From NCBI RefSeq assembly GCF_017813335.1, contig NZ_JAGIYY010000006.1, positions 152,531 through 216,530 on the forward strand: DNA of 64,000 bases, written 5' to 3'. Within the stretch, counting starts at the first letter, position 1. Each line of letters opens with the position of its first letter. Both the position numbers and the translations under genes were made by a program. Positions 45,724 through 57,500 of the stretch are shown in pieces. Origin of the DNA: Tianweitania sediminis. Its GTDB lineage: Bacteria; Pseudomonadota; Alphaproteobacteria; Rhizobiales; Rhizobiaceae. The notes under the pieces were generated by a model. That model saw only the letters and a program-made list of their open reading frames with translations, made no database searches and was not told the origin of the DNA.

Positions 45724-46775
45724 CACGCGAACCCCGTGATCTTGAGGAAGGCGGCGGTGATCACGACCATGGCCAGCGAAATCGGCAGAAACACCTTCCA
45801 GCCGAGGCGCATCAACTGGTCGTAGCGGTAGCGCGGCACGAAAGCCTTCACCATGGCGAACATGAAGAACACGAGGCAAAGCTTCAGCACGAACCAGATG
45901 ACGCCCGGAACCCAGGTGAAGGGAACGAAGTTGAACGGCGGCAGCCACCCGCCCAGGAAGAGGATGGTGGTGAGCGCGCACATCAGCACGATCGCCACAT
46001 ACTCTCCGAGGAAGAAAAGAAGGAACGGCGTCGACGAGTACTCGATCATGTGACCGGCAACGAGTTCCGACTCGGCTTCCACGAGGTCGAAGGGCGGCCG
46101 GTTCGTTTCTGCCAGGGCGGAAATGAAGAAGATGACGAACATGGGGAACAAGGCCAACCAGTTCCAGTCGAGGAACGTGTTTGGCAGCCCGAGCAGTGTG
46201 CCGAGACCGGTGTATTGCGAAAGAACGATGTCCGTCAGATTGAGCGATCCAACGGTCAGCAGGACGGTGACGATCACGAAGCCGATGGAGACTTCATAGG
46301 ACACCATCTGCGCCGCGGAGCGCAGCGCGCCAAGGAAGGGGTACTTCGAATTCGAAGCCCAGCCGCCCATGATCACGCCATACACTTCGAGCGAGGTGAT
46401 GGCGAAGATGTAAAGGACGCCCACATTGATGGAGGCGATTGCCCAGCCTTCGCTCACCGGAATCACCGCCCAGGCTGCGATTGCAAGCACCGCCGACACA
46501 AGAGGTGCCAAAAGAAACACCGCCTTGTTGGCGCCGGACGGAATGACCGGCTCCTTGAAAACGAATTTCAGAAGGTCGGCAAAGGCTTGCAGCGTGCCCC
46601 ATGGGCCGACCACGTTCGGCCCACGCCGCAGCTGCACGGCAGCCCAGATCTTGCGGTCGGCGTAGAGCAGGTAGGCCACGCCCACCAGCAAAATGACAAT
46701 CAGCACCACGGATTGAAACAGGATGACGAGCGGCGGCCAAACGTAAAGCCAGAAGAACGAGGTTTCCATCGCCAT
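45723..46775 (-). CDS. nuoH: NADH-quinone oxidoreductase subunit H
   Basis: 350 residues with eight or nine helices. [20 protein letters not shown] and the acidic [20 protein letters not shown] with [20 protein letters not shown] line the quinone chamber, where the ubiquinone headgroup enters. It is the joint between the hydrophilic arm and the pumps. It lies 3 bases after nuoG. Confidence 0.98.
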   Translation of the reverse strand: MAMETSFFWLYVWPPLVILFQSVVLIVILLVGVAYLLYADRKIWAAVQLRRGPNVVGPWGTLQAFADLLKFVFKEPVIPSGANKAVFLLAPLVSAVLAIAAWAVIPVSEGWAIASINVGVLYIFAITSLEVYGVIMGGWASNSKYPFLGALRSAAQMVSYEVSIGFVIVTVLLTVGSLNLTDIVLSQYTGLGTLLGLPNTFLDWNWLALFPMFVIFFISALAETNRPPFDLVEAESELVAGHMIEYSSTPFLLFFLGEYVAIVLMCALTTILFLGGWLPPFNFVPFTWVPGVIWFVLKLCLVFFMFAMVKAFVPRYRYDQLMRLGWKVFLPISLAMVVITAAFLKITGFA

Positions 46776-46778
46776 CTC

Positions 46779-48866
46779 TTATTCCGCCGCCTGCTTGAAG
46801 CCGCTTTGGGCGAGCGAGGAACACTCGGCCATCACCGCGGATGCACGGGCGATCGGGTTTGTCAGGTAGAAGTCCTTGATCGGAGAAACGAAAGTGCCTC
46901 GCTCCATCGTGCCGGCAACATCCGCAAGCCGCGCCAATCCGGAAAAATCGCCAACAGCGATTTCGTCGATCTCGGCCAAATGGGGGAACTCGGCAAACAG
47001 TTTGCCGCGCAGTTGCTGGAGCGAGTCGAACGGCAGGCGCTTGCCCAAGACTTCCGACAACGCGCGCAGGATCGCCCAGTCTTCGCGTGCTTCACCCGGT
47101 GCGAAACCGGCGCGGTTCGCAAGCTGCACGCGTCCTTCCGTGTTCACGAAGAGGCCCGACTTCTCCGCATAGGTCGCACCGGGCAAGATGACGTCAGCGC
47201 GATGCGCACCGGCGTCGCCATGGCTCCCGATGTAAACGGTGAAGGTGCTGGGACCGATCTGGCTCATGTCCAGTTCGTCGGCGCCAAGGAGGAACAACAC
47301 GTCGAGCGCACCGCCCATCATGCCGGCAACCGGCTTGCCGCCCTCGCCTGGCACGAAGCCGACGTCGAGACCGCCGACGCGCGAGGCAGCCGTGTGAAGC
47401 ACGGCAAAGCCGTTCCACCCCTCACCCACTGCGCCAACACTCTGTGCAAGCTTTGCCGCGGCGGAAAGAACTGCGGCACCATCGCCGCGCGAAAGCGCGC
47501 CCTGTCCGACGATGATCAGCGGCCGTTCCGCCTTCTTCAGGGTATCAAGGAAGTCGAGCTTGCCTTCGGAAAGTTGCGTTAGCGTGTCCGCTCCAGCACC
47601 GAGTGCCGAATAATCGTAGCGGAGGTCGCCTGCATCTCCGATGACGCCGATCGGCATGTCGGTGAGGCGCCAGCGCTTGCGAATGCGGGCATTCAGCACC
47701 GAGGCCTCCCAACGTGGGTTGGCGCCGATGATCAGCACCGCGTCCGCTTGTTCGATGCCAAAGATGCTGGGATTGAAGATATAGCTGCTGCGACCGAAGG
47801 AAGGATCCAGCGCAGCGCCATCCTGGCGGCAATCGATGTTTGCCGAGCCAAGCGATGCCATTAGCCCCTTCAGCGCATACATTTCCTCGACGGTCGCAAG
47901 ATCGCCTGCGATTGCGCCGATCCGGTCGCCCGTCTTGCCACTCACCGCTGCCTTGATTGCGCTGAACGCGTCACCCCAGCTCGCCGGCTGAAGTCGACCG
48001 TTGCGCCGGATATAGGGCCGATCGAGGCGCTGCGTGCGCAGGCCATCCCAAACGAAGCGCGTCTTGTCGGAGATCCACTCCTCGTTCACGTAGTCGTTGA
48101 CCCGCGGCATGATCCGCATCACTTCGCGACCGCGGGTGTCGATCCGGATTGCCGAACCCACGGCATCCATCACATCGATCGATTCCGTCTTCGAAAGCTC
48201 CCAAGGCCGCGCCTGGAACGCATAGGGCCGCGACGTCAGCGCGCCGACAGGGCACAAATCGATCACATTGCCCTGGAGCTCCGATGTCATCGCCTGCTCG
48301 AGATAGGTGGTAATCTCGGCGTCTTCGCCGCGGCCGATCAGGCCGAGTTCGGAGATGCCTGCGACCTCCGTCGTGAAGCGAACGCAGCGCGTGCAATGAA
48401 TGCAGCGCGTCATGATCGTCTTCACGAGCGGGCCGATATACTTGTCTTCAACGGCGCGCTTGTTTTCGCTGTAGCGGGAAGCGTCCATGCCGAACGCCAT
48501 CGCCTGGTCCTGCAGGTCGCATTCGCCGCCTTGGTCGCAGATCGGGCAATCCAGCGGATGGTTGATCAGCAGGAACTCCATCACGCCTTCGCGGGCCTTC
48601 TTGACCATCGGCGTGTTGGTGAACATCTCCGGCAGCTCACCATTCGGGCCGGGACGCAGATCGCGCACGCCCATGGCGCAGGACGCCTGCGGCTTCGGCG
48701 GTCCACCCTTCACTTCAACCAGGCACATCCGGCAGTTGCCGGCGATCGACAGCCGCTCGTGGAAACAAAAGCGCGGCACTTCGGCCCCGGCCTCCTCCGC
48801 CGCCTGCAGCAGCGTGTAGTGGTCGGGTACCTCGATCTCTTTCCCGTCGACCTTCAGCTTCGCCAT
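46779..48866 (-). CDS. nuoG: NADH-quinone oxidoreductase subunit G
   Basis: 695 residues. N-terminal plant-type ferredoxin cysteines ([20 protein letters not shown]), the His-containing cluster region [17 protein letters not shown], and the two-cluster part [12 protein letters not shown] lead into a long molybdopterin-oxidoreductase-like domain that has lost its cofactor. It carries clusters N1b, N4 and N5 in the electron wire. The chain is much shorter than E. coli NuoG (about 900) and typical of alphaproteobacteria and mitochondria. Confidence 0.97.
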   Translation of the reverse strand: MAKLKVDGKEIEVPDHYTLLQAAEEAGAEVPRFCFHERLSIAGNCRMCLVEVKGGPPKPQASCAMGVRDLRPGPNGELPEMFTNTPMVKKAREGVMEFLLINHPLDCPICDQGGECDLQDQAMAFGMDASRYSENKRAVEDKYIGPLVKTIMTRCIHCTRCVRFTTEVAGISELGLIGRGEDAEITTYLEQAMTSELQGNVIDLCPVGALTSRPYAFQARPWELSKTESIDVMDAVGSAIRIDTRGREVMRIMPRVNDYVNEEWISDKTRFVWDGLRTQRLDRPYIRRNGRLQPASWGDAFSAIKAAVSGKTGDRIGAIAGDLATVEEMYALKGLMASLGSANIDCRQDGAALDPSFGRSSYIFNPSIFGIEQADAVLIIGANPRWEASVLNARIRKRWRLTDMPIGVIGDAGDLRYDYSALGAGADTLTQLSEGKLDFLDTLKKAERPLIIVGQGALSRGDGAAVLSAAAKLAQSVGAVGEGWNGFAVLHTAASRVGGLDVGFVPGEGGKPVAGMMGGALDVLFLLGADELDMSQIGPSTFTVYIGSHGDAGAHRADVILPGATYAEKSGLFVNTEGRVQLANRAGFAPGEAREDWAILRALSEVLGKRLPFDSLQQLRGKLFAEFPHLAEIDEIAVGDFSGLARLADVAGTMERGTFVSPIKDFYLTNPIARASAVMAECSSLAQSGFKQAAE

Positions 48867-48933
48867 GTTCTACCAGTTCCTTGCAGCCGCTCCGTCGGAG
48901 CTGCTCAACTCATCCATCGCCTGCTTTCGCAAG

Positions 48934-50238
48934 CTACTCCGCGGCAACCAGCACCGGCTCGACCCGATGCGCGTTATAGGAGAACTCGTCGATGCGGCGC
49001 TCGATCTCAGGCCGGAAATTCCGGATCAGGCCTTGGATCGGCCATGCAGCGGCGTCACCCAGCGCGCAGATCGTATGACCTTCCACCTGCTTCGTAACAT
49101 CCAGCAGCATGTCGATTTCCCGCTTCTGCGCTTCGCCGCGCACAAGACGCTCCATCACGCGCCACATCCAGCCGGTGCCTTCGCGGCAGGGCGTGCACTG
49201 GCCGCAGCTTTCATGCTTGAAGAAGTAGGACAGGCGCGCAATTGCCTTCACGATGTCGGTCGACTTGTCCATGACAATCACGGCCGCCGTTCCGAACGAA
49301 GACTTGCGTTCGCGCAGGCCATCGAAGTCCATTGGGCAGTCGATGATGTCCTCGGCCTTGACGACCGGGCAGGATGCGCCGCCGGGAATCACGGCAAGCA
49401 GGTTGTCCCAGCCGCCGCGTACGCCGCCGCCATGCTTTTCCACCAACTCACGGAACGTGATGCCCATCGCTTCTTCAACGGTGCAGGGCGTGTTGACGTG
49501 CCCAACCAGCATGAACAGCTTCGTGCCGACATTGTTCGGGCGCCCGATGGACGAGAACCAGCCTGCGCCGCGACGCAGGATCGTCGGCGCAACGGCGATT
49601 GATTCCACGTTGTTGACCGTAGTGGGCGCCCCGTAAAGGCCCATATTGGCTGGGAACGGCGGCTTCAGGCGTGGCTGGCCCTTCTTGCCCTCAAGGCTCT
49701 CGAGCAGTGCGGTTTCCTCGCCGCAGATATAAGCGCCCGCGCCGTGGTGGACGTAGATCTCGAAGTCGTAGCCGTTCTTGTTGCCGCGGCCGATCAGGTT
49801 CGCAGCATAGGCCTCGTCGATCGCCCGCTGCAGCGCTTCGCGCTCGCGGATGAACTCACCCCGGACGTAGATGTAAGCCGCGGTCGCTCCCATGGCGAAA
49901 CCGGCAATCAGGCAGCCTTCAACCAGAGTGTGCGGATCATGGCGCAGGATCTCGCGATCCTTGCAGGTCCCCGGCTCCGACTCATCGGCGTTCACCACGA
50001 GATAGGCCGGCATGCCCTTGGTGTCCTTCGGCATGAAGGACCATTTCAGGCCGGTTGGGAAGCCAGCGCCACCGCGGCCGCGCAGGCCCGAGGCCTTCAT
50101 CTCGTTGATGATCCAGTCCCGGCCCTTGGCGATGATCTCGTCCGTGCCATCCCACAGGCCACGATCCATAGCGCCTCGAAGGGAGCGGTCGAAGCGGCCG
50201 TAGATGTTCGTGAAGATGCGATCCTTGTCCTGAAGCAT
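48934..50238 (-). CDS. nuoF: NADH-quinone oxidoreductase subunit F
   Basis: 434 residues. The NADH site is [18 protein letters not shown], the FMN site includes [20 protein letters not shown], and the N3 cluster is bound by [13 protein letters not shown] plus a later Cys in HTICALGDA. It accepts the hydride from NADH. It overlaps the nuoE stop by one base (TGATG). Confidence 0.98.
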   Translation of the reverse strand: MLQDKDRIFTNIYGRFDRSLRGAMDRGLWDGTDEIIAKGRDWIINEMKASGLRGRGGAGFPTGLKWSFMPKDTKGMPAYLVVNADESEPGTCKDREILRHDPHTLVEGCLIAGFAMGATAAYIYVRGEFIREREALQRAIDEAYAANLIGRGNKNGYDFEIYVHHGAGAYICGEETALLESLEGKKGQPRLKPPFPANMGLYGAPTTVNNVESIAVAPTILRRGAGWFSSIGRPNNVGTKLFMLVGHVNTPCTVEEAMGITFRELVEKHGGGVRGGWDNLLAVIPGGASCPVVKAEDIIDCPMDFDGLRERKSSFGTAAVIVMDKSTDIVKAIARLSYFFKHESCGQCTPCREGTGWMWRVMERLVRGEAQKREIDMLLDVTKQVEGHTICALGDAAAWPIQGLIRNFRPEIERRIDEFSYNAHRVEPVLVAAE

Positions 50239-51326
50239 CAGTTCGCCTCACCACCTTGCGTGCCGGTGTTCGTTCCGCGTGCCGTTTCATCCGATCCGTC
50301 GGCAGTTCGGCCCGCGGTATCCTTGCCCGCGCTCTGGATGCCGGGTTCACCGGCACCGGTTGCCGGCCCTTTTCCATCCGCACCCACGGGCTCACCCTTC
50401 ATCAGTTCGGGTGCCTTCATGTCAGCCGATCCCTCAGGTGACTTCGGTCCGCTCTTGCGTTGATCGCTGTCGCCTTCAACACTCGGCTCGGCTTTGTTAG
50501 CTTGCGCCTCGTTGACCGCCGGTGCCTTAACGCTTTCAGCGCGCTCAACGGCGGGGTCGGTCTTGACCGGTGAAGGCGATTTGATCGCCGGGTTGGTTTC
50601 CTCGGCCGACGTTTTTGGTCGAGCGGCCTCACTCGGTGGTGCCGCTGGGCTGGCCACTGCTGCGGCAGCCGCAGGCTCCGCCGGACGGTCGCGCCAAGCC
50701 CTTGCATTCCGCTTGATCGCGTCCTCGTCCAGCAAGGACGTGAAGCCGGTTGCCGGTGCCGAATAATAGCGATCCACCTGTGGACCGGGTTCAACTGAAC
50801 GACCGGCTTCAAAGGCGTCGATGATTTCTTCCAGCCGCTCGGGCGTCAGGTCTTCATAAGTGTCCTTGAAAACCATCACCATCGGAGCGTTCACGCAAGC
50901 GCCGAGGCATTCCACCTCTTCCCACGACAAAGTACCGCTTTCGTTGGTGTGGAACTGCTCGTGATGGATCCTGGAACGGCAAACGTTCATCAGCTCTTCC
51001 GCGCCGCGGATCATGCAGGGCGTCGTGCCGCACACCTGGATGTGCGCCTTGGTTCCCATTGGCTTGAGCTGGTACTGCGTATAGAAGGTCGCAACTTCCA
51101 GCACGCGGATATACGGCATGGACAGCATGTCGGCGACCGTTTCGATCGCAGCCTTCGATACCCAGCCTTCCTGTTCCTGCGCGCGCATCAGCAGCGGGAT
51201 CACCGCCGACTGCTGACGACCTTCCGGGTATTTGGCGATCGTGAGATCCGCCCAGGCTGCATTCTCGGCACTGAACGCGAAGCTTGCAGGCTGAACAGTG
51301 GCTTCTGCGAGACGACGAACGGACAT
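50238..51326 (-). CDS. nuoE: NADH-quinone oxidoreductase subunit E with long C-terminal tail
   Basis: 362 residues. The first 200 or so are NuoE: a helical domain ([20 protein letters not shown]) and a thioredoxin-like domain with the N1a cluster cysteines ([11 protein letters not shown], then [14 protein letters not shown]). The last 150 residues are rich in Ala, Pro, Glu, Lys, Gly and Ser ([20 protein letters not shown] and similar), probably disordered. Rhizobial NuoE often has an extra domain here, as I recall with a helix-hairpin-helix region; I do not see it in this tail. The ATG overlaps the nuoD stop. Confidence 0.95.
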   Translation of the reverse strand: MSVRRLAEATVQPASFAFSAENAAWADLTIAKYPEGRQQSAVIPLLMRAQEQEGWVSKAAIETVADMLSMPYIRVLEVATFYTQYQLKPMGTKAHIQVCGTTPCMIRGAEELMNVCRSRIHHEQFHTNESGTLSWEEVECLGACVNAPMVMVFKDTYEDLTPERLEEIIDAFEAGRSVEPGPQVDRYYSAPATGFTSLLDEDAIKRNARAWRDRPAEPAAAAAVASPAAPPSEAARPKTSAEETNPAIKSPSPVKTDPAVERAESVKAPAVNEAQANKAEPSVEGDSDQRKSGPKSPEGSADMKAPELMKGEPVGADGKGPATGAGEPGIQSAGKDTAGRTADGSDETARGTNTGTQGGEAN

Positions 51327-52516
51327 CAGCGGTCGACCTCACCAAACACGATGTCGAGGGATCCCAAAACGGCGCTGACGTCAGCCAGAAGATGCCCGCG
51401 GCACATGAAGTCCATCGCCTGCAAGTGTGCAAAACCAGGAGAGCGGAACTTGCAGCGGTACGGCTTGTTCGTGCCATCGGACACGATATAGACGCCGAAC
51501 TCACCCTTGGGCGCTTCCACTGCCGCATACACCTCGCCTGCCGGCACCTTGTATCCTTCGGTGTAAAGCTTGAAGTGGTGGATCAGCGCTTCCATCGAGC
51601 GTTTCATAGCCGCACGCTTCGGCGGCACGACCTTACCATCGGTGTTCGATACCGGTCCGATGCGATCAGGTCCGAGCAGCTTGTCGACGCACTGGCGCAT
51701 GATCTTTGCCGACTGGCGCATTTCCTCCATGCGCAGCACGTAGCGGTCGTAGCAGTCGCCATTCTTGCCGATCGGAATGTCGAAATCCATTTCGGCATAG
51801 CACTCGTAGGGTTGAGACTTGCGGAGATCCCAGGGAGCGCCCGAGCCGCGGATCATGACACCCGAAAAGCCCATGTTCCATGCATCTTCCAGGGAGATGA
51901 CGCCGATATCGACGTTGCGCTGCTTGAAGATGCGGTTTTCCGTCAGAAGATCGTCAAGATCCTGAACGGTCTTAAGGAAGCCGTCGATCCAGTTGCCGAT
52001 GTCTTCGATGACCTGGTCCGGGATGTCCTGGTGCACGCCGCCCGGGCGGAAATAGGCCGCATGCATGCGCGAGCCGGAAATCCGCTCGTAGAACACCATA
52101 GTCTTTTCGCGCTCGACGAAGCCCCAAAGCGGCGGCGTCAATGCGCCCACGTCCATGGCCTGGGTCGTGACGTTCAGGAGATGCGACATGATGCGTGACA
52201 GTTCCGCGCACAGAACACGGATCAACTGTCCACGACGCGGCACCTCGACGCCCAGCAGGCGCTCCACGGCCAGGCAATAGGCATGCTCCTGGCTCATCGG
52301 CGCGCAATAATCGAGCCGATCAAGGTAGGGAAGCCCCTGCAGATAGGTCTTCGTCTCGATCAGCTTCTCGGTGCCGCGATGCAGCAAGCCGATATGCGGG
52401 TCGACGCGATCCACCACCTCGCCGTCGAGCTCCAGCACAAGGCGCAGAACGCCGTGCGCAGCCGGGTGCTGCGGTCCGAAATTGATGTTGAAGTTGCGAA
52501 CGGCGGTTTCAGCCAT
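51326..52516 (-). CDS. nuoD: NADH-quinone oxidoreductase subunit D
   Basis: 396 residues, the 49-kDa subunit that forms the quinone site together with Nuo[21 protein letters not shown] at residues 12-31 holds the conserved His of the quinone pocket, and [14 protein letters not shown] follows. [20 protein letters not shown] and the C-terminal DIVFGEVDR also match. It lies 10 bases after nuoC as a separate gene, not fused as in E. coli. Confidence 0.98.
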   Translation of the reverse strand: MAETAVRNFNINFGPQHPAAHGVLRLVLELDGEVVDRVDPHIGLLHRGTEKLIETKTYLQGLPYLDRLDYCAPMSQEHAYCLAVERLLGVEVPRRGQLIRVLCAELSRIMSHLLNVTTQAMDVGALTPPLWGFVEREKTMVFYERISGSRMHAAYFRPGGVHQDIPDQVIEDIGNWIDGFLKTVQDLDDLLTENRIFKQRNVDIGVISLEDAWNMGFSGVMIRGSGAPWDLRKSQPYECYAEMDFDIPIGKNGDCYDRYVLRMEEMRQSAKIMRQCVDKLLGPDRIGPVSNTDGKVVPPKRAAMKRSMEALIHHFKLYTEGYKVPAGEVYAAVEAPKGEFGVYIVSDGTNKPYRCKFRSPGFAHLQAMDFMCRGHLLADVSAVLGSLDIVFGEVDR

Positions 52517-52526
52517 GTCGTATGCC

Positions 52527-53132
52527 TTAGTTCACCTTCGCCTTTTCGTCGCCGGGCAGCACGTAATCCGTGCCTTCCCAGGGCGACAGGAAGTCGAAGT
52601 TGCGAAATTCCTGCTTCAGTTCCACCGGCTCGTAGATCACCCGCTTCATGGCATCGTCGTAGCGAACTTCAACGAAGCCCGTTACGGGGAAGTCTTTGCG
52701 CAGTGGATGGCCTTCGAAGCCATAGTCGGTAAGAATACGACGCAGATCCGGGTTGCCGGAAAACAGGATGCCGAACAGGTCGTACGCTTCCCGTTCATAC
52801 CAGATCGCCGCCGGAAAGACCTCCCAGATGGATGGGACGAGCATGTCCTCGTCGGCCTGCACCTTGACGCGGATCCGCTGATTCTGGCGTGGCGACAGGA
52901 GGTGATACACCACGTCGAAGCGCAGCGGCCGTGCCGGGTAGTCCACGCCGGAAATGTCGAGAAACGAGTAGAACTGGCACTGCGAGTCGCGCTTCAGGAA
53001 CGCGATCACGTCAACGATCTCCGAAGCGGGAACCGTGATCGTCAGTTCGCCGAAGCGAACGTCCGCCGTTTCAACCGCGCCGCCCAGCTTGTCCTTGAGA
53101 TAGCCCGCAAGATCGTGGAGAGCTTCGCTCAT
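52527..53132 (-). CDS. nuoC: NADH-quinone oxidoreductase subunit C
   Basis: 201 residues from ATG at 53132; six residues more are possible from 53150 but look non-native. The signature of the 30-kDa subunit is [20 protein letters not shown], followed by [20 protein letters not shown]. It buttresses the quinone module and binds no cofactor. Confidence 0.97.
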   Translation of the reverse strand: MSEALHDLAGYLKDKLGGAVETADVRFGELTITVPASEIVDVIAFLKRDSQCQFYSFLDISGVDYPARPLRFDVVYHLLSPRQNQRIRVKVQADEDMLVPSIWEVFPAAIWYEREAYDLFGILFSGNPDLRRILTDYGFEGHPLRKDFPVTGFVEVRYDDAMKRVIYEPVELKQEFRNFDFLSPWEGTDYVLPGDEKAKVN

Positions 53133-53150
53133 GATAAAACTGCCTTCCAC

Positions 53151-53732
53151 TTAGCGCTCGATCGTGCCGGTCCGGCGAATCTTCTTTTGCAGCATGAGAA
53201 TGCCGTAAAGCAGCGCTTCGGCGGTGGGCGGGCAGCCGGGAACGTAGATATCGACCGGCACGATGCGGTCGCATCCGCGCACAACTGAATAAGAGTAGTG
53301 GTAGTAGCCGCCGCCGTTCGCGCACGATCCCATGGAGATCACGTAGCGGGGCTCCGGCATCTGGTCGTAGACCTTGCGTAGCGCCGGCGCCATCTTGTTG
53401 GTGAGCGTCCCGGCAACGATCATGATGTCCGATTGGCGCGGTGACGCACGCGGCGCGATGCCGAAGCGCTCCGAGTCGTAGCGCGGCATGGAGGTGTGGA
53501 TCATCTCCACCGCGCAGCATGCCAGGCCGAACGTCATGAACATCAGCGATCCAGACCGGGCCCAGGTGATCAGCGCTTCGGACGAGGTGACAAGGAAACC
53601 CTTGTCCGACAGTTCCGAATTGATGTCGTTGAAAAACGGATCACGCGAGCCAACGGGCTCGCCCGTTGATGGATCCAGAATGCCGCGCGGACGCGGCGCA
53701 ACCAGGGTTCCGGAGGTAGGGCTCAATCCCAT
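53151..53732 (-). CDS. nuoB: NADH-quinone oxidoreductase subunit B
   Basis: 193 residues from ATG at 53732, with GAAGGGAG upstream, overlapping the nuoA 3' end by ten bases. The N2 cluster ligands are the tandem cysteines in [14 protein letters not shown] and further ones in [19 protein letters not shown] and [17 protein letters not shown]2 hands electrons to ubiquinone. Confidence 0.98.
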   Translation of the reverse strand: MGLSPTSGTLVAPRPRGILDPSTGEPVGSRDPFFNDINSELSDKGFLVTSSEALITWARSGSLMFMTFGLACCAVEMIHTSMPRYDSERFGIAPRASPRQSDIMIVAGTLTNKMAPALRKVYDQMPEPRYVISMGSCANGGGYYHYSYSVVRGCDRIVPVDIYVPGCPPTAEALLYGILMLQKKIRRTGTIER

Positions 53733-54088
53733 TCGAGCGCTCCCTTCTTCCATTCATAGATGAAGCCAATCGTCAGCACGCCCAGGAAAACCATCATCGA
53801 CCAGAACCCAAACATGCCGATGTCCCCAAAGGACACCGCCCATGGAAAAAGAAAAGCGACCTCGAGATCGAAGATGATGAAAAGGATGGCAACGAGATAG
53901 AATCGCACGTCGAACTTCATGCGCGCGTCGTCGAACGCATTGAAGCCGCATTCATAAGCAGAAAGTTTCTCGGGGTCGGGGTTGCGGTAGGCGACAAGGA
54001 AGGGGGCAACAGTAAGAGCCACGCCAACCAGAAGCGCCACGCCGAGAAAGATCACAACGGGCAGGTAAGAAAGAAGAAGCGCGTCCAT
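53723..54088 (-). CDS. nuoA: NADH-quinone oxidoreductase subunit A
   Basis: 121 residues from ATG at 54088, with AAGG 7 bases upstream; the earlier start at 54109 has no ribosome binding site. Three helices and the loop [20 protein letters not shown], whose Cys is exposed in the deactive form of complex I, identify it. It is first in the operon; the promoter should lie in 54089-54273, where only a weak TTGCAA/TAGTCA pair (54197-54225) was seen. Confidence 0.97.
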   Translation of the reverse strand: MDALLLSYLPVVIFLGVALLVGVALTVAPFLVAYRNPDPEKLSAYECGFNAFDDARMKFDVRFYLVAILFIIFDLEVAFLFPWAVSFGDIGMFGFWSMMVFLGVLTIGFIYEWKKGALEWD

Positions 54089-54273
54089 CCAGGAACCTTG
54101 GCTAGCCAATCCACCGATATTTAGGTCGCGAGGAGCCCGATTGATAGGGCAGCCGTGATCAAACAGCGCTGGTGCGACATTGCTGCATTGCGGGGGTGAC
54201 TATCCCTTCAGAAGCCCGGTTGCAAGCCAATAGAGCACGACGTCGCGTCAGCTTTCGCGGGAAAAAGCAGGTG

Positions 54274-54777
54274 TCACAAGAGCGTGGCGGCGATCACCCA
54301 GATTGCTCCCGTGGCGGCGGCAAGGGTGCCCTTCCAACCGCCGACGCGGCCGCTCAAGCGCCAGATGCAGGCGAAAAGGAAGACGTTGTACGGAACAGGC
54401 GACAGGAAGATCAGCATCGCCGCCCAATCTTTCGCGTCCAGGCTGAAGGCAACGAGCGAAGCGATGGTGGTGAGCAGGTTGACCGAACTGCCGATCACCA
54501 GCGTGTCACGGATCACCAGCCGTCCAAGCCCCACCTGCCCGCGCCAGCGGCTGAGGGCGTAGTCACCCGGCCTGGCCCAAGGAGATCGCCCACCGACATG
54601 GCTCCGAGAGGCCACGGAAGGAATCGCGTCCACCACGCCGTTGCCGGACGAGTCAGAGCCTGTGCTTTTCAGATCATCCGACACTTGGTGGTTCGTCCCG
54701 GGCCGACGCGGAAGCAGCGAGGCTGAGGCATATTGATCTTCCACCAACAACACCGTTTTCTTCCCGCGATCCTGCAT
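54274..54777 (-). CDS. Hypothetical membrane protein
   Basis: Up to 167 residues from ATG at 54777. Only the C-terminal half looks structured: three hydrophobic helices (LVIGSSVNLLTTIASLVAFS, AAMLIFLSPVPYNVFLFACI, TLAAATGAIWVIAATLL). The first 80 residues are polar and may not be translated; a GTG near 54534 would give a protein of about 85 residues. I do not recognise the family. It lies between the nuo operon and the peptide ABC operon, transcribed toward nuoA. Confidence 0.5.
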   Translation of the reverse strand: MQDRGKKTVLLVEDQYASASLLPRRPGTNHQVSDDLKSTGSDSSGNGVVDAIPSVASRSHVGGRSPWARPGDYALSRWRGQVGLGRLVIRDTLVIGSSVNLLTTIASLVAFSLDAKDWAAMLIFLSPVPYNVFLFACIWRLSGRVGGWKGTLAAATGAIWVIAATLL

Positions 54778-54850
54778 CTAGGGTCGCTCAGCGGCAGCCG
54801 CAATATCGCTGCCAACCTGACCCGTTGATTGAACAGGGAGAGAGTTCGCG

Positions 54851-56467
54851 ATGATGATGATCCATGCCGTGTCTCGCCGCCGCTTCCTCGCAGGCTCCTC
54901 GCTTCTCCTGGCGTCCGGCGCAATGTTGAAATTCGGGTTCGCGCAAAGCGCGCCCCAGCGCGGAGGTCAACTGATCGTTGCCGCCGATTCGGAACCGCGC
55001 AACCTCAATCCGGCGATCGTTGCGTCCAATGGCGTCTTCTTTATTGCCTCCAAGGTGGTGGAACCGCTCGCAGAAGCTTCCTTCGAAGGCCCGGATGGTT
55101 TGGCGCCGCGCCTCGCCGTGTCTTGGAGCGGAGCAGACGACGGGCTGAGCGCAACCTTCAAATTGCGGGAGGGCGTAACCTGGCACGACGGAGCACCCTT
55201 TACGTCGCAGGACGTCGCTTTTTCGGCAATGAACCTATGGAAGCCGCTTCAAAACCTCGGCCGCACGATCTTCAAGGATCTCGAAGCGGTAGATACCCCT
55301 GATGACCTCACCGCCGTCTTCCGCTTTTCTCAACCGACCCCCTTCCAGTTGATTCGAAATGCGCTGCCGGCGGTCACAAGCGTGGTGCCGAAGCATATCT
55401 ACGAAGAAGGCGATATCGCTTCCAACCCGGCCAACCTCCAGCCCGTGGGTACCGGGCCGTTCAAGTTTGCCGAACATAGACCAGGTGAATACTACCGGCT
55501 TGTCCGCAACGATGCTTATTGGGCAGACGACCTGCCGCAGCTGGACGAGATCATCTACCGCGTTCTGGCGGATCGAGCTGCCGCCGCCGGCGCGCTGGAA
55601 GCCGAGGAAATCCAGCTGGCCGCCTTCTCTATGGTTCCGCTGGCTGATCTGGCCAGGATCGATCAGGTCGACGACATCGAGATCAAGCCAGAGGGGTACG
55701 AGGCCCTCACCTACCAGCTGGTCGTTGAAATCAACCACCGCCGCAGGGAACTGGCCGATCTTCGGGTGCGGCAGGCGATTGCCCATGCGATCGATACGGA
55801 CTTTGTCGTCAAAACCATCTTCCTCGGCTACGCGTCACCCGCAACCGGTCCGGTGCCCTCAAACGACCCGCAGTTCTACACGCCAGATGTCCCGACCTAC
55901 CCGTTCGACGTGGCGCGGGCGAACACGCTCCTCGACGAAGCCGGCTATAAGCGGGATGCAAACGGCACGCGCTTTTCACTGAAGCTCCTCCCGGCACCGT
56001 ACTTCAACGAAACGCGACAGTTCGGGGCTTATCTTCGCCAGGCGCTGGCTTCGGTCGGAATCGATGCCGAGATTGTCAACAACGACGCGGCTGCCCACCA
56101 AAAGGCCGTTTATACCGACCATGCCTTTGATCTGGCGGTCGCGCCCCCTGTTTACCGCGGCGATCCCGCGATTTCGACAACGATCCTCGTGCAAAGCGAT
56201 CTGCCCGCAGGCGTGCCTTTCTCTAATCAGGGTGGCTACAGCAACCCGGAGATGGACGCGCTGATTGCAAAAGCTGCAACCACGCTCGACCCAGGTGAGC
56301 GTGTCGCGCTTTACAAGCAGTTCCAGGCTATGGTGAAGGCGGATCTTCCTTTGATCAACGTCGCGGAATGGGGCTTCATCACGGTTGCCCGCTCAAGCGT
56401 CCAGAACATAGGCAACACTCCGCGCTGGGCGGTTTCGAACTGGGCCGACACGTGGATCAACACCTGA
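54851..56467 (+). CDS. Peptide/nickel-type ABC transporter substrate-binding protein (SBP_bac_5)
   Basis: 538 residues with a Tat signal (SRRRFLAGSSLLLAS), so it is probably exported folded. The SBP_5 pattern follows: LAPRLAVSWS, KLREGVTWHDGAPFTSQDV, PVGTGPFKFAEHRPGEYYRL and RVRQAIAHAIDTDFVVKTIF. AGGGAGAGAG precedes the ATG. It binds the solute for the four downstream genes, which form a full dipeptide/oligopeptide-type importer. The ligand is not known; the class also takes nickel, glutathione and opines. Confidence 0.95.
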   Translation: MMMIHAVSRRRFLAGSSLLLASGAMLKFGFAQSAPQRGGQLIVAADSEPRNLNPAIVASNGVFFIASKVVEPLAEASFEGPDGLAPRLAVSWSGADDGLSATFKLREGVTWHDGAPFTSQDVAFSAMNLWKPLQNLGRTIFKDLEAVDTPDDLTAVFRFSQPTPFQLIRNALPAVTSVVPKHIYEEGDIASNPANLQPVGTGPFKFAEHRPGEYYRLVRNDAYWADDLPQLDEIIYRVLADRAAAAGALEAEEIQLAAFSMVPLADLARIDQVDDIEIKPEGYEALTYQLVVEINHRRRELADLRVRQAIAHAIDTDFVVKTIFLGYASPATGPVPSNDPQFYTPDVPTYPFDVARANTLLDEAGYKRDANGTRFSLKLLPAPYFNETRQFGAYLRQALASVGIDAEIVNNDAAAHQKAVYTDHAFDLAVAPPVYRGDPAISTTILVQSDLPAGVPFSNQGGYSNPEMDALIAKAATTLDPGERVALYKQFQAMVKADLPLINVAEWGFITVARSSVQNIGNTPRWAVSNWADTWINT

Positions 56468-56507
56468 GCCCAAGGCACAAAAGCCTGTTGCAAGGCGATC
56501 GTGCACC

Positions 56508-57500
56508 ATGAACCGCGTGCTCGGCTTGATCGGGCGGCGCTTGCTTGCAAGCATGTTCGTGCTAGGGCTTGTGGTGGTCGGCACCTTCTTCCTGCTTGAA
56601 GCGGCACCCGGCGATGCTGTTGATGCCTATGCTGCCGCTCTTGGCGCAGGCGATGCAGGACTGACGGCTGAGTTGCGGGCCCAATGGGGTCTTGATCAGT
56701 CGCCATGGGCGCGCTTGCTCGCCTACGGCTACGCCCTGGCACATCTCGACCTTGGCCGATCCCTGATCTTCTCGCGCCCCAACCTCGAGATCATTAGGGA
56801 ACGCCTCCCCAACACGCTTCTGCTGATGGGGACCGCGACCGCGCTGTCCTTTGGCCTCGGTTCCCTTCTGGGGATCTGGGCAGGGGCAAGGCCGGGGAGT
56901 TTTCGCGATCGGCTGCTGTCGATCGGCTCGCTTGCGCTTTACGCCATTCCCGGTTTCTGGCTGGGGCTCGTGCTTCTTGTGGTGTTCGCCATTGAACTCC
57001 GCTGGTTGCCGCTGAGCGGCATCGAAACCATTGCATCCGGCAAACAGGGGTTTGCGCGCGGCGCAGATATTGCGCGCCACCTAGTTTTGCCGGTAGGTGC
57101 GCTGAGCTTGATCTACCTTGCACTATATCTTCGCGTGATGCGCGCGGCCATGGCCGAAGCCTGGCGCCAGGACTTCGTGCTTGCTGCCAAGGCAAGGGGC
57201 ATTCCGCGCCGTCGTATCGTGCTTGGCCATGTGGCACGCAACGCCATGATGCCCCTCGTGACGATGTTGGGCCTCCAGTCGGCGGCCATGTTGGGGGGCA
57301 GCATCGTCATCGAAAGCGTGTTTGCCATTCCCGGATTGGGTCGCCTCGCTTATGAAGCCGTCGCCGGCAGAGACACGTCACTGCTGATGGGCATCATCCT
57401 TGTCAGCGCGGTCCTCGTGATTGCGATCAATCTCGCGGTCGACCTGCTTTATGCCTGGCTCGACCCGCGCGTCGGCGCCAACACGACAGGTGTCGCGTGA
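56508..57500 (+). CDS. ABC transporter permease, DppB type
   Basis: 330 residues with six helices; the start RRLLASMFVLGLVVVGTFFL fits DppB. The coupling helix region is AAKARGIPRRRIVLGHVARN, the EAA loop that docks on the ATPases. It is 40 bases after the binding protein and overlaps the next permease by four bases (GTGA). Confidence 0.95.
   Translation: MNRVLGLIGRRLLASMFVLGLVVVGTFFLLEAAPGDAVDAYAAALGAGDAGLTAELRAQWGLDQSPWARLLAYGYALAHLDLGRSLIFSRPNLEIIRERLPNTLLLMGTATALSFGLGSLLGIWAGARPGSFRDRLLSIGSLALYAIPGFWLGLVLLVVFAIELRWLPLSGIETIASGKQGFARGADIARHLVLPVGALSLIYLALYLRVMRAAMAEAWRQDFVLAAKARGIPRRRIVLGHVARNAMMPLVTMLGLQSAAMLGGSIVIESVFAIPGLGRLAYEAVAGRDTSLLMGIILVSAVLVIAINLAVDLLYAWLDPRVGANTTGVA

Noticed and set aside
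46050..47582. A plus-strand open frame of 510 codons across nuoH and nuoG
   Set aside because: It is the same codon-bias shadow; it crosses the boundary of two real genes on the other strand.
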